64,000 nucleotides of DNA from JBGTSJ01 sp041940305 (GTDB lineage: Bacteria > Planctomycetota > Planctomycetia > Planctomycetales > Planctomycetaceae), in contig JBGTSJ010000004.1 in NCBI GenBank assembly GCA_041940305.1, forward strand, positions 273,138 to 337,137, read 5' to 3'. This document shows, in pieces, positions 19,645 to 28,018 of the stretch (positions are counted from its first letter, which is position 1; every line of letters starts with the position of its first letter). Position numbers and translations under genes: made by a program. The notes below the pieces were generated by a model. That model was not told the DNA's origin, made no database searches, and saw nothing but the letters and a program-made list of their open reading frames with translations.

Positions 19645-19909
19645 GTCAGTTCGTGAGAGATGTGCGGCGGCCGGGCGGCTGGTCGGCAGGAGATCTTCAG
19701 CAGCGGGGGAGCTCCTTGACGGTAGAGCGTCACCAACCGGCTGGAGGCGTGCGGCGTAGCGATCAGCATGGACGGCCGCGGCCGGGCGCTGGACAGCGTA
19801 TCGTATTCCAGCGCCGGTGGACGACAGAAAGGACTGATGCCGGGCGGCGCACCTGCATCTCCTCATCTGCGGAGGGGCGCCAGAGCGGTGCGAACGCCTG
19901 GGCGATGAT

Positions 19910-20980
19910 TCAGGATCCGGCCAGTCGATCGTTTCGCAGGGCGACACTGCGCGTCAGATAATCGCGATTGGTTTCGAGTGCGAACTCCTCCGCGATCTGC
20001 TCGACCGTCAGTCCTGGCCGGCGGGAGGCGAGGATGAAGTAACCCTCCGGCTCGAAGAGTTCGATCTCAACGTCGGGGCCATACTTCTCGAACAGCGCGG
20101 GAAACTTGTGCTGGTTGAAGTCGATGTGAAACAGCTCGCGGTTGACGACGACGTCGGCGACGGCCCAGGGTGGCATAAGGCTCTGGCGGACTTTGAGCGA
20201 CTCGTGGCCGCGCTGGTGCAGGTAGCGGCCGCTCATGTCGATGATCGCACTCTCCGCGCCGTATGCGACGGCGATGGAGAACCCGTAGCGGAGTGCCCAA
20301 TGCTGCAGCAGCCGGCCACCCCAGTACATTGACGGCCAGAAAACAAGCCTTGCCCGTTGCCGTTCCAGTTCGGCGGCGACGTGATCGAAGTTCGCGTCGA
20401 AACAGACGGCCGCGCCGACGCGGACGCCGTCGCATTCGGCGACCGGAACGCCGTCACCCGGCGTGATGCCGTCCTCCAGTTCACCGGTAGTCGGATAATT
20501 CTTGCGGTAATTGAGGACCAGGTTTCCTTTCCGGTCCACAATCGGCACCGCGTTGTAGACGCGGTCCCCGGAACGTTCGATCAGCGGGGCGATGATCGCG
20601 GTGTCGAACTCTCTCGCAATCTTGCCGATCTCCTCGACGTAGGGGCCCAGTTCGGGGGCAGTGGCGATCCCCTTCTGGAACCCGCCGCCGATGCACGCAC
20701 AGACTTCGGGATAGCAGACGAAGTCGGGCCGCTCGTGGGCCACCTTCGCGGTCATCTCCCGGAGGGGCTGCAGATTAACGCCCTGGGAGCGATGGTCGTG
20801 AAACGGCATCGTATAACTGACGGCGGCCACGCGGACGGAGTTTTTCGGGTTTTCTTCGACGGAGGCGGCGAAGGCCCTCGTCGTATTCGTCAGCGCGGCG
20901 GCGCCGGCTGTCATGCCGACGGCGCTCAGGACCTGGCGGCGGTTGAGTGCGGTGCGGGTGGAATGGGGGAGTGTGGGCAT
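19910..20980 (-). CDS. Carbon-nitrogen hydrolase (nitrilase superfamily), Tat-exported
   Basis: A 356-residue hydrolase with a twin-arginine signal (NRRQVLSAVG) and the nitrilase Glu-Lys-Cys triad visible as E92 (YPEVC), K160 (NYRKNYPT) and C193 (AVCFDANF). The superfamily cleaves nitriles, amides or carbamoyl groups; the substrate is not evident. Export is unusual for the superfamily, whose members are mostly cytoplasmic. It is the last gene of a leftward run after DUF1549/1553-LamG and DUF1501 (39-base gap to the latter), so it may act on the same extracellular substrate. It keeps the AVCFDANFDH context of catalytically competent members. Confidence 0.82.
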   Translation of the reverse strand: MPTLPHSTRTALNRRQVLSAVGMTAGAAALTNTTRAFAASVEENPKNSVRVAAVSYTMPFHDHRSQGVNLQPLREMTAKVAHERPDFVCYPEVCACIGGGFQKGIATAPELGPYVEEIGKIAREFDTAIIAPLIERSGDRVYNAVPIVDRKGNLVLNYRKNYPTTGELEDGITPGDGVPVAECDGVRVGAAVCFDANFDHVAAELERQRARLVFWPSMYWGGRLLQHWALRYGFSIAVAYGAESAIIDMSGRYLHQRGHESLKVRQSLMPPWAVADVVVNRELFHIDFNQHKFPALFEKYGPDVEIELFEPEGYFILASRRPGLTVEQIAEEFALETNRDYLTRSVALRNDRLAGS

Positions 20981-21019
20981 GGCTGAAGGCTTCCGGGTGA
21001 CAGGTGTGGTTGGATTTCG

Positions 21020-22465
21020 TTATGCGAGGATGTCCTCGACCACGTTTCCATGAACGTCAGTGAGACGGAACTGCCGGCCTTTCGACTTGAATGTCAACTG
21101 TTCGTGATCGATGCCGAGGCAGTGCAGGATGGTTGCGTTGAGGTCGTGCACGTGGACCGGGTTTTCGACGACGTTGTAGGAGAACTCGTCGGTTGCGCCG
21201 TGCGTGATTCCCGCTTTGATTCCGCCGCCGGCCAGCCACATCGTGAAGCAGCGACCATGATGGTCGCGGCCGTAGTTATTCGGCTCCGGTTTCCCCTGGC
21301 TGTAGATGGTGCGCCCGAATTCGCCGCCCCAGACGATGAGCGTGTCTTCCAGCAGCCCGCGTTGTTTGAGGTCGCGAACGAAGGCTGCGCAGGCCCGGTC
21401 GACGTCGCCGCACTGTAGCCTGAGATCGCTCGGCAGGTTGTAATGCTGATCCCAGCCCCGGTGGTAGAGTTGGACAAAGCGGACGTCGCGCTCGAGCATC
21501 CGGCGGGCGAGGAGGCAGTTGGCGGCGAACGTGCCAGGCCGTCGGGCGTCTTCGCCATAGAGGTCAAACGTCTGTTCGGTTTCGTCGCCCATGTCCGTCA
21601 GATCGGGCACGGAGACCTGCATGCGGTGCGCCATCTCGAACTGAGCGATCCGAGTTTCGATTTCGGGGTCACCCACGACCTCGAACTGCTTCTGATTGAG
21701 ACGCCGCAAGCCGTCGAGCATGCGGCGGCGAGTCTCGGCGGTGACGCCCGGCGGGTCGGTCAGATACAGCACCGGGTCGCCGGACGACCGGAACGGAACT
21801 CCTTGATGGTTTGATGGCAGAAATGCGGAACCCCACAACCGAGCGTGCAGCGGGTCGTCGGGCCGGGCGGCGCTCCCACTGGAGATCAACACCACGAAAA
21901 CCGGCAGGTTGCTGTTCTCGCTCCCGAGCCCATAGCTCACCCAGGCCCCCATGCTCGGTCGGCCGGGCTGCTGGTGTCCGGTCTGCAGGTAGGTGACGGC
22001 TGGATCATGGTTGATCGCCTCGGTGTGCATCGATTTGATGAAGCAGAGATCGTCTGCGACGGTCGACAGGTGCGGCAGCGCCTCGCTGATTGTGGCTCCC
22101 GACTCTCCGTGGCGGGAGAATGCAAAGAGCGATGGGGTGACGGGGAACGACTCCTGATTGGCGGTCATCCCGGTGAGACGCTGATTCATGCGAACCGAGT
22201 CGGGGAGTTCCATCCCCGCCCGATCTGCGAGCGCGGGCTTCTCGTCAAACAGGTCCATCTGCGACGGCCCGCCGTGCATGAACAGGTAGACGATCCGTCT
22301 GGCACGCGGCGCAAAATGAGTTGGCGATCCGCTTGATTCGGCGTTCAGCAGCGACGCCAGCGCGATTGTGCCGATGCCGGCCGAAGACTGGGCGAGAAAG
22401 CTGCGACGGGAAAGGTGGGTGTGGTGCAGCGGCAATGTCATTGGACCCGGTGTCTTGTGATTCAT
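21020..22465 (-). CDS. DUF1501 family protein, Tat-exported
   Basis: A 481-residue DUF1501 member with a Tat motif (LSRRSFLAQS). The N-terminal block YLFMHGGPSQMDLFDEKP, GAWVSYGLGSEN in the middle, WGGEFGRTIYSQ and the terminal VHVHDLNATILHCLGIDHEQ are all characteristic. An alternative ATG at 22441 would shorten the leader before the RR motif. It is the middle gene of the leftward trio with the upstream cytochrome-type gene (75-base gap) and the downstream nitrilase. Family function is unknown. Confidence 0.9.
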   Translation of the reverse strand: MNHKTPGPMTLPLHHTHLSRRSFLAQSSAGIGTIALASLLNAESSGSPTHFAPRARRIVYLFMHGGPSQMDLFDEKPALADRAGMELPDSVRMNQRLTGMTANQESFPVTPSLFAFSRHGESGATISEALPHLSTVADDLCFIKSMHTEAINHDPAVTYLQTGHQQPGRPSMGAWVSYGLGSENSNLPVFVVLISSGSAARPDDPLHARLWGSAFLPSNHQGVPFRSSGDPVLYLTDPPGVTAETRRRMLDGLRRLNQKQFEVVGDPEIETRIAQFEMAHRMQVSVPDLTDMGDETEQTFDLYGEDARRPGTFAANCLLARRMLERDVRFVQLYHRGWDQHYNLPSDLRLQCGDVDRACAAFVRDLKQRGLLEDTLIVWGGEFGRTIYSQGKPEPNNYGRDHHGRCFTMWLAGGGIKAGITHGATDEFSYNVVENPVHVHDLNATILHCLGIDHEQLTFKSKGRQFRLTDVHGNVVEDILA

Positions 22466-22540
22466 CGAGGTGCTCGTGAGAGCTTCGGAGCGGGGCTCAT
22501 TGCGCCCTGGATCCCGCTGACGGCCACGATCTTGCCTCGG

Positions 22541-25500
22541 CTACGGTCGAGTCACTGTCTCATCGAGGCAGAGGATCATGCTCGCGACTGTGGTCCATGC
22601 GGCCAGTTCAGCCGGGTTGAGGGATTCGTTTCGCGCGGATTCTCCGACGCTCAGCAGTCGCAGGGCGTCGCCAGGATTCTGGCTGAAGGTCTGGGCTTGC
22701 ACTTTAAACTGCTCGATCAGGATCGCGGTCTCATCGGCATCCGGTCGGCGGGCGGTGGCTGCGCGGAAGGCGAAAGTCACTTTGTCTTCCGCGGTGTCGC
22801 CGGATTCCAGCAGCATGCGTTCGGCCAGTTTTCGCGACGCCTCGATAAACGTGGGATCGTTCATCAGCACCAGCGCCTGCAGCGGGGTGTTTGTGCGAGA
22901 CCGCTGCACGACGCAGGTCTCGCGGGTCGGCGCGTCAAAAACGAGCAGGTTGGGCGGGGGCGACTGTCGCCTCCAGAAGGTGTAGAGGCTGCGTCGGAAC
23001 AGCGCGGCGCCGGTCGCCGCAGCGTAACTCTTGTCGCTGTCGTAGCTGACATCTTCCCAAAGCCCGGCCGGCTGGTACGGTTTTACCGACGGCCCGCCGA
23101 TCTGATCCACCAGTAGACCGCTGATCGCCAGTGCATTGTCCCGCAGGGTCTCGCCGTCCATCCGAAACCGCGGACCGCGTGCGAGGAGGCGATTCTCCCG
23201 ATCCCGTTCCCACAATGCCGGTGGGCACTCGGACGACTGTCGATACGTGGCGGAGGTGACGATCAGCTTGAGGATGTGCTGCAGGTCCCAGCCGCTCTCG
23301 ATCAATTCCACTGCCAGCCAGTCGAGCAACTCGGGATGCGTCGGCCATTCCCCCTGAGTGCCAAAGTCGTCGGCCGTTCTCACGATGCCGGCGCCGAAGA
23401 GTTGCTGCCACAGTCGGTTGACGGTGACGCGCGCTGTGAGCGGATGGGCCGGGTCGACCAGCCACTGCGCCAACGCCAGCCGGTTCTGATCGGGCGGCAA
23501 CTCCGGCTGCAGCACCGGAGGAACCCCGGAATCGACTGCGTCGCCGTGCACATCATACTGCCCGCGCACCAGGACGAACGCTTCTCGCGGCTCGGCGGCC
23601 TCCTGCATGACCATCGTGGTCGGCATGGCGGCCTGCAACCTGCGCACGCGAGTGCGGAGGTCATCCAGACGGCGAGACGTCTCAGCCAGCTCATCGGGCG
23701 CGACATGTTCGACGAACCAGGCCCGCAGCTGCTCGCTCTGCACCGTTGTCCGGGCTTCTTCCGAGCGTCCGACGACTCCCCGCAGGAACTGAGTCGTCGC
23801 CAGGTCGCCGACTTCGTCTGCGGATAATGCGCGATCGTAGAGGCGGACGTCGTCGATCATTCCGCTGTAGGAATCGCTGGCCTGTCTCCGGCCGAGACGG
23901 ATCGGTTCTGCATTTCGGATCGAGCCAGTGAGGTTGTCCTGAGCAATTGTCACAGCCTGCGGCACGCCATCCGCATACACCGTGACGCCCGCGGCGCCTC
24001 CGGATCCATCGTAGGTCACCGTGAGATGCACCCACCGTCCGGAAGGGACCGCATTCTGCGTTGCGACCTCAATCGCATTTCGATTCCAGCGATGGACGAG
24101 GCGGACAATCGCCTGCCCTTTGCGGAGCGTTACGTCGAATCCGCGCATGTCGTTGGCGTCGTCGGCCTTGGAAAGGACGCACCCGGCGCCCTTGGCGAAG
24201 ATCCAGGTGGCGGCCGAGAACGCGCTGGTCCGCTCAAACTCGAAGTCGTCGTCGATTTCGAGACAGGCGCCGTCCTGGAACTCCATCGCTCCGTTGACCA
24301 TGCCTTCAACCGCAATGACGTCGCCGACGCTTCGTTCAGGATCGATCTCGTCCAGCGGAAAGTGCTGCACCAACCCCCCGGCGGCAGGCTCAGGCAGACT
24401 CTCTCGTATCGTCTGTTCCCATTCGGTCCGAGCGGCTGCAAGCTGCGCTTCGGTCTCTGCAAAATCCGCTTCTGCGGTCGCCAGTTCTGCTTGCGTACGC
24501 TGGAGTTGTTGCTGCTGCTGCTCCGTGGCGACGGTCAATACGGGCGTCGAGTTGCCGCCGCTGCCGCTCAGGCCCCGCTCCGGGACGTTGTTGAAGAACG
24601 CAAAGAACCGGTAGAAGTCCCGTTGGGAAATCGGGTCGTACTTGTGATCGTGGCAGCGTGCACACGCGAGCGTCAGCCCCATCCAGACGGTAGAGGTCGT
24701 GTCGACGCGGTCGACGACGTATTCGACGCGGAATTCCTCTTCGATGATTCCCGTCTCGTTGTTGACCATATGGTTGCGGTTGAACCCCGTTGCGACCTGC
24801 TGGTCGATGGTCGCATCCGGAAGCAGGTCGCCGGCCAGCTGTTCGATGGTGAACCGATCGAACGGCATGTTCTCGTTGAAGGCGTTGATCACCCAGTCCC
24901 GCCAGGGCCACATCGTGCGGTCCTCGTCGGTGAAGTAGCCGTTGGTGTCGGCGTATCGGGCGGCGTCGAGCCACACGACTGCCATGCGTTCGCCGTAATG
25001 CGGCGAGGCCAACAGCCTGTCAACGAGCCTGGAATAGGCAGCCTCGGAATCAATCTGCCAGTCCCGTTCAAAAGCATCAATCTCTCCGAGCGTGGGCGGC
25101 AGGCCGGTCAGGTCGATCGTCACGCGGCGAATGAGCGTAGAGGGCGACGCTTCGTCCGCGGGTTCAAGCCCTTCCGCCAGCAGGCGCTGCAGGACGAACC
25201 GATCGACAGGACTCTGCGCCCACTCGCGTCCTGGCGATTCCGGAGGGACGGGCCGCCGGGGCGCTACGAATGACCAGTGAGGCTCATAAACGGCTCCATC
25301 CGCAATCCATTGCCGGAGAATTTCGATTTCATGTGGCTCCAGCCGCTCATCGGGCGGCATGCGTTCGCTCTCGTCGTCAGAGGAGACTCGCCGCAGCAGT
25401 TCGCTTTCGTGGGGGTGCTTCGGGACGATCACCCGGCCGCTGTCCCGCTTCGCAGTCGCAATCTCCTCAACATCCAGACGCAGGTCCGCCTGCCGCGCGG

Positions 25501-25663
25501 CCTCGTCGGGGCCGTGACAGTGGAAGCAGTTGTCGGCCAGGATTGGACGGACGTCGCGGTTGTAAGACAGGTCCGAAGCGCAGAGCGAGGAGGCCTGCAG
25601 GTGGGCAACGACAGAAATGGACAGAACGCCAATCGTTCCGTTGAAGATCGATCCGGGATGCAT
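22541..25663 (-). CDS. Secreted PSCyt1-DUF1549-LamG-DUF1553 protein
   Basis: A 1040-residue exported protein. The start at 25663 is chosen because it gives a signal peptide (IGVLSISVVAHLQASSLCA); the longer frame to 25984 adds 107 residues with no family similarity. Order: PSCyt1 with CFHCHGPD near residue 45 and the MPPDE motif, DUF1549 with CARCHDHKYDP, a coiled-coil-like Gln/Ala/Glu-rich stretch, a LamG/concanavalin-like domain (VHLTVTYDGSGGAAG, then MIDDVRLYDRALSADEV) and DUF1553. The LamG insertion suggests binding of a carbohydrate or other surface polymer, which the other family copies in the window lack. It heads the leftward operon with DUF1501 and the nitrilase-family gene. Confidence 0.9.
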   Translation of the reverse strand: MHPGSIFNGTIGVLSISVVAHLQASSLCASDLSYNRDVRPILADNCFHCHGPDEAARQADLRLDVEEIATAKRDSGRVIVPKHPHESELLRRVSSDDESERMPPDERLEPHEIEILRQWIADGAVYEPHWSFVAPRRPVPPESPGREWAQSPVDRFVLQRLLAEGLEPADEASPSTLIRRVTIDLTGLPPTLGEIDAFERDWQIDSEAAYSRLVDRLLASPHYGERMAVVWLDAARYADTNGYFTDEDRTMWPWRDWVINAFNENMPFDRFTIEQLAGDLLPDATIDQQVATGFNRNHMVNNETGIIEEEFRVEYVVDRVDTTSTVWMGLTLACARCHDHKYDPISQRDFYRFFAFFNNVPERGLSGSGGNSTPVLTVATEQQQQQLQRTQAELATAEADFAETEAQLAAARTEWEQTIRESLPEPAAGGLVQHFPLDEIDPERSVGDVIAVEGMVNGAMEFQDGACLEIDDDFEFERTSAFSAATWIFAKGAGCVLSKADDANDMRGFDVTLRKGQAIVRLVHRWNRNAIEVATQNAVPSGRWVHLTVTYDGSGGAAGVTVYADGVPQAVTIAQDNLTGSIRNAEPIRLGRRQASDSYSGMIDDVRLYDRALSADEVGDLATTQFLRGVVGRSEEARTTVQSEQLRAWFVEHVAPDELAETSRRLDDLRTRVRRLQAAMPTTMVMQEAAEPREAFVLVRGQYDVHGDAVDSGVPPVLQPELPPDQNRLALAQWLVDPAHPLTARVTVNRLWQQLFGAGIVRTADDFGTQGEWPTHPELLDWLAVELIESGWDLQHILKLIVTSATYRQSSECPPALWERDRENRLLARGPRFRMDGETLRDNALAISGLLVDQIGGPSVKPYQPAGLWEDVSYDSDKSYAAATGAALFRRSLYTFWRRQSPPPNLLVFDAPTRETCVVQRSRTNTPLQALVLMNDPTFIEASRKLAERMLLESGDTAEDKVTFAFRAATARRPDADETAILIEQFKVQAQTFSQNPGDALRLLSVGESARNESLNPAELAAWTTVASMILCLDETVTRP

Positions 25664-25832
25664 CGCTGTTTTTCCCCCACGCCCGGAAGACTGCTCCGAT
25701 CGCCCGTCTGCTGAGCATTCAAAATAGCACGACGAGCGTTCCGCCGCGAATTGTCTCGAACTCCGGAGTTGATGGGCAGGAGGCGTCAACATGAATACGC
25801 GTGTGGATAAAAGATCTTCTGCAGATAAGGCC
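25664..25832. other. Intergenic region between divergent gene groups
   Basis: Upstream of the leftward LamG-containing gene. No gene or clear promoter is recognised in it; the open frame of the neighbouring gene runs through but shows no protein-family similarity. Confidence 0.4.
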
Positions 25833-26105
25833 TTACAGGTCGAGGACTTCTTCGGGGCAGTCGTGGCATTCCTCGACTTCCATCCCGACCATATTGAGAT
25901 CAGCCAATGCCTTGCCCGAGCCGTCACAGAGCACGCAACGCCAGTGGGCAGTGGGACGGTGGTCCCGGACGAGGCGGATTCCATGAAACAGCAGGCCGAA
26001 GCGGCCGTGATCGCATGGATGCGTCACATGGCGACCGGCTACGACGATATGGTCATTCCACGGGTGAAGGGCCAGCGAAGATCTGTGTGACGAATGCCGG
26101 CTCAA
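25833..26105 (-). CDS. Possible small zinc-ribbon-like protein
   Basis: Up to 90 residues starting at a TTG. The C-terminal half contains CVLCDGSGKAL and ECHDCPEEV, two CxxC pairs with a DnaJ-like CxxCxGxG spacing, which is hard to explain as a chance frame. An overlapping opposite-strand frame (25791-26090) has no such motif. No family is recognised and no good ribosome binding site is seen. It is divergent from the downstream secreted-protein gene. It could be a real metal-binding protein or a gene fragment. Confidence 0.4.
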   Translation of the reverse strand: MSRHSSHRSSLALHPWNDHIVVAGRHVTHPCDHGRFGLLFHGIRLVRDHRPTAHWRCVLCDGSGKALADLNMVGMEVEECHDCPEEVLDL

Positions 26106-26206
26106 CGCTCACACGACCTGCTGGAAGGCTATCATCATGGCGAAGCAAACAAGGAGAATGGCCCGCTGCGACGGGCGCTCGACCGAAATGGGGAGAGGAA
26201 CCAGCC

Positions 26207-26998
26207 ATGAGACTATTCATCACACTTGCCGCTGCGCTATTTGCTGCTTCGTCGGTCTACGCCCAGGACTTCCACAACGTCACCTGTGAGGGGACGTATC
26301 AGCACCACCTTCAGGGCATCTGTGCCGACGGGGACGCCATCTACTGGTCCTTCACGACGACGCTCGTGAAGACGGATTCCAACGGCAAGCTCCTGAAGAA
26401 GGTGCCGGTGGCCAATCACCACGGCGATCTCTGTTACCACGATGGGAAACTCTACGTCGCCGTGAACCTTGGCAAGTTCAATGATCCGCAGGGCAACGCG
26501 GACTCGTGGATTTACGTCTACGACGCCGAGACTCTGGCCGAGTTGTCGCGGCACGAAACGCAGGAAGTCTTCCACGGCGCTGGCGGTATGGGCCTTCGTG
26601 ATGACCACTTCTACGTCGTGGGTGGACTGCCCGATGGAGTCGAGGAGAATTACGTCTACGAGTACGATGGCCAGTTCACGTTCGTCAGGAAGCACGTCGT
26701 CAACAGCGGCCACACGCATCTGGGAATCCAGACAGCCACGTTTGCCCATGACCGCTGGTGGTTTGGCTGTTATGGCGACCCGAAAGTCCTGATTGTCGCC
26801 GATGCCGATTTCCAAATGCAGGGTCGGTACGAGTTCGATTGCTCGCTGGGAATTGAAGGACTGCCCGAAGGCCGATTGCTGTCAGCAAGCGGTCGATGCG
26901 AGATGGACAAGGGCTGCACCGGGAGGGTACGAGTGGTCGTTCCTGATGAGACGAGTGGAGTGCGGTATCTGAATGCGGAAGGAAGCGAACAGAGATGA
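26207..26998 (+). CDS. Secreted protein of unknown function, beta-propeller-like
   Basis: A 263-residue protein from the ATG at 26207, which follows a GAGAGGA ribosome binding site and begins a clear signal peptide (LFITLAAALFAASSVYAQ). Repeated short strand patterns (IYWSFTTTLVKTDSNGKLL, LYVAVNLGKF, SWIYVYDAETLAEL, FYVVGGLPDGVEENYVY) look like blades of a beta-propeller, although no known family is certain. The gene ends in an ATGA overlap with the Tat metallophosphoesterase, so the two are translated together and probably act on the same extracytoplasmic target. Confidence 0.7.
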   Translation: MRLFITLAAALFAASSVYAQDFHNVTCEGTYQHHLQGICADGDAIYWSFTTTLVKTDSNGKLLKKVPVANHHGDLCYHDGKLYVAVNLGKFNDPQGNADSWIYVYDAETLAELSRHETQEVFHGAGGMGLRDDHFYVVGGLPDGVEENYVYEYDGQFTFVRKHVVNSGHTHLGIQTATFAHDRWWFGCYGDPKVLIVADADFQMQGRYEFDCSLGIEGLPEGRLLSASGRCEMDKGCTGRVRVVVPDETSGVRYLNAEGSEQR

Positions 26999-27894
26999 CT
27001 GATGCCCAGAGCCACACCCGTCTCGGACGACGAGCCTTTCTCAAGCACGGGACGCTGGTGCTGACGGCCGCTTCGGTCGGTTCATCGGTCCTGCTCGCCG
27101 AAGACGAAGCTCCACCACTCCGTGTGGGACTCGTCACCGACCTGCACTATGCCGACAAGACTCCCGCTGGAACGCGACATTACCGGGAGACGCTGGCCAA
27201 GCTCGAAGAAGCGGCCCAGACGTTTGAGCAGGCCGCCCCTGCATTTCTGGTCGAACTCGGTGACTTCATCGATGCCGCCGACTCGGTGGACGTCGAGCAG
27301 CGTTACCTCAAGACGATCAATCGGCCGTTTTCGGCAATCTGCAAAGACCGGCACTACGTCTTGGGCAACCACTGCGTGGACACGCTGACGAAAGAGGAGT
27401 TTCTGGGCGGCGTCGAACAGGAACAGTCGTACTACTCGTTCGACCGCAGCGGCTTCCACTTCGTCGTACTGGATTCCTGCTTTCGCAGCGATGGCCAGCC
27501 GTATGGCCGCAAGAACTTTCAATGGACCGACGCGAATATTCCTGCCGCCGAACTCGACTGGCTGGAAGGCGATCTCACGGCCAACGACAAACCAGTGATC
27601 GTCTTTGCTCACCAGCGGCTGGACGTCACCAACAATCACGGCGTCAGGAACAATGCCGATGTGCGAAAGGTCCTCGAAGCCTCTGGCAGAGTGCTGGCCG
27701 TTCTGCAGGGACATAGTCACCAGAACGACCTGAAAGAGATCGGCGGCATTCACTACTGCACGATGGTCGCAATGGTGGAAGGTTCGGGAGCAGAGAACAA
27801 CGGCTACTCGCTTATGAGTGTTGAGGCGAACGGAACGATCCAACTCACCGGCTTTCGCAAGCAAGAATCTTACGACTGGGGCGGATCAGCCTGA
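26995..27894 (+). CDS. Tat-exported metallophosphoesterase
   Basis: A 299-residue calcineurin-like phosphoesterase. A twin-arginine signal (LGRRAFLKHG) is followed by the five metal-site motifs in order: VTDLHYAD (D49, H51), LGDFIDAAD, LGNHCVDT, FAHQRLD and QGHSHQND. The enzyme should hydrolyse phosphomonoesters or diesters outside the cytoplasmic membrane with two metal ions. The start is fixed by ATGA overlap with the upstream propeller-like gene. Similar proteins from planctomycetes are usually annotated only at family level; the substrate is unknown. Confidence 0.87.
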   Translation: MTDAQSHTRLGRRAFLKHGTLVLTAASVGSSVLLAEDEAPPLRVGLVTDLHYADKTPAGTRHYRETLAKLEEAAQTFEQAAPAFLVELGDFIDAADSVDVEQRYLKTINRPFSAICKDRHYVLGNHCVDTLTKEEFLGGVEQEQSYYSFDRSGFHFVVLDSCFRSDGQPYGRKNFQWTDANIPAAELDWLEGDLTANDKPVIVFAHQRLDVTNNHGVRNNADVRKVLEASGRVLAVLQGHSHQNDLKEIGGIHYCTMVAMVEGSGAENNGYSLMSVEANGTIQLTGFRKQESYDWGGSA

Positions 27895-28018
27895 AGGCAG
27901 GGCCGATGCGGCGTCGCCCCTCTCCGCCTCAGTCGCTGCTCGAGCAGCGCAGAGCTGTGGCTTCGGGGTGATTGGCGCATAATAGCTGCCCCAGCACTTC
28001 CCAACGCAGGAGACCGCC

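Noticed and set aside
24026..25273. 415-codon open frame antisense to the PSCyt1-LamG gene
   Set aside because: No recognised motif, and the minus strand carries continuous DUF1549 and LamG signatures.
25791..26090. Plus-strand 99-codon ORF overlapping the small zinc-ribbon-like gene
   Set aside because: It lacks motifs; the minus strand shows two CxxC pairs, so at most one is real and the minus strand is favoured.
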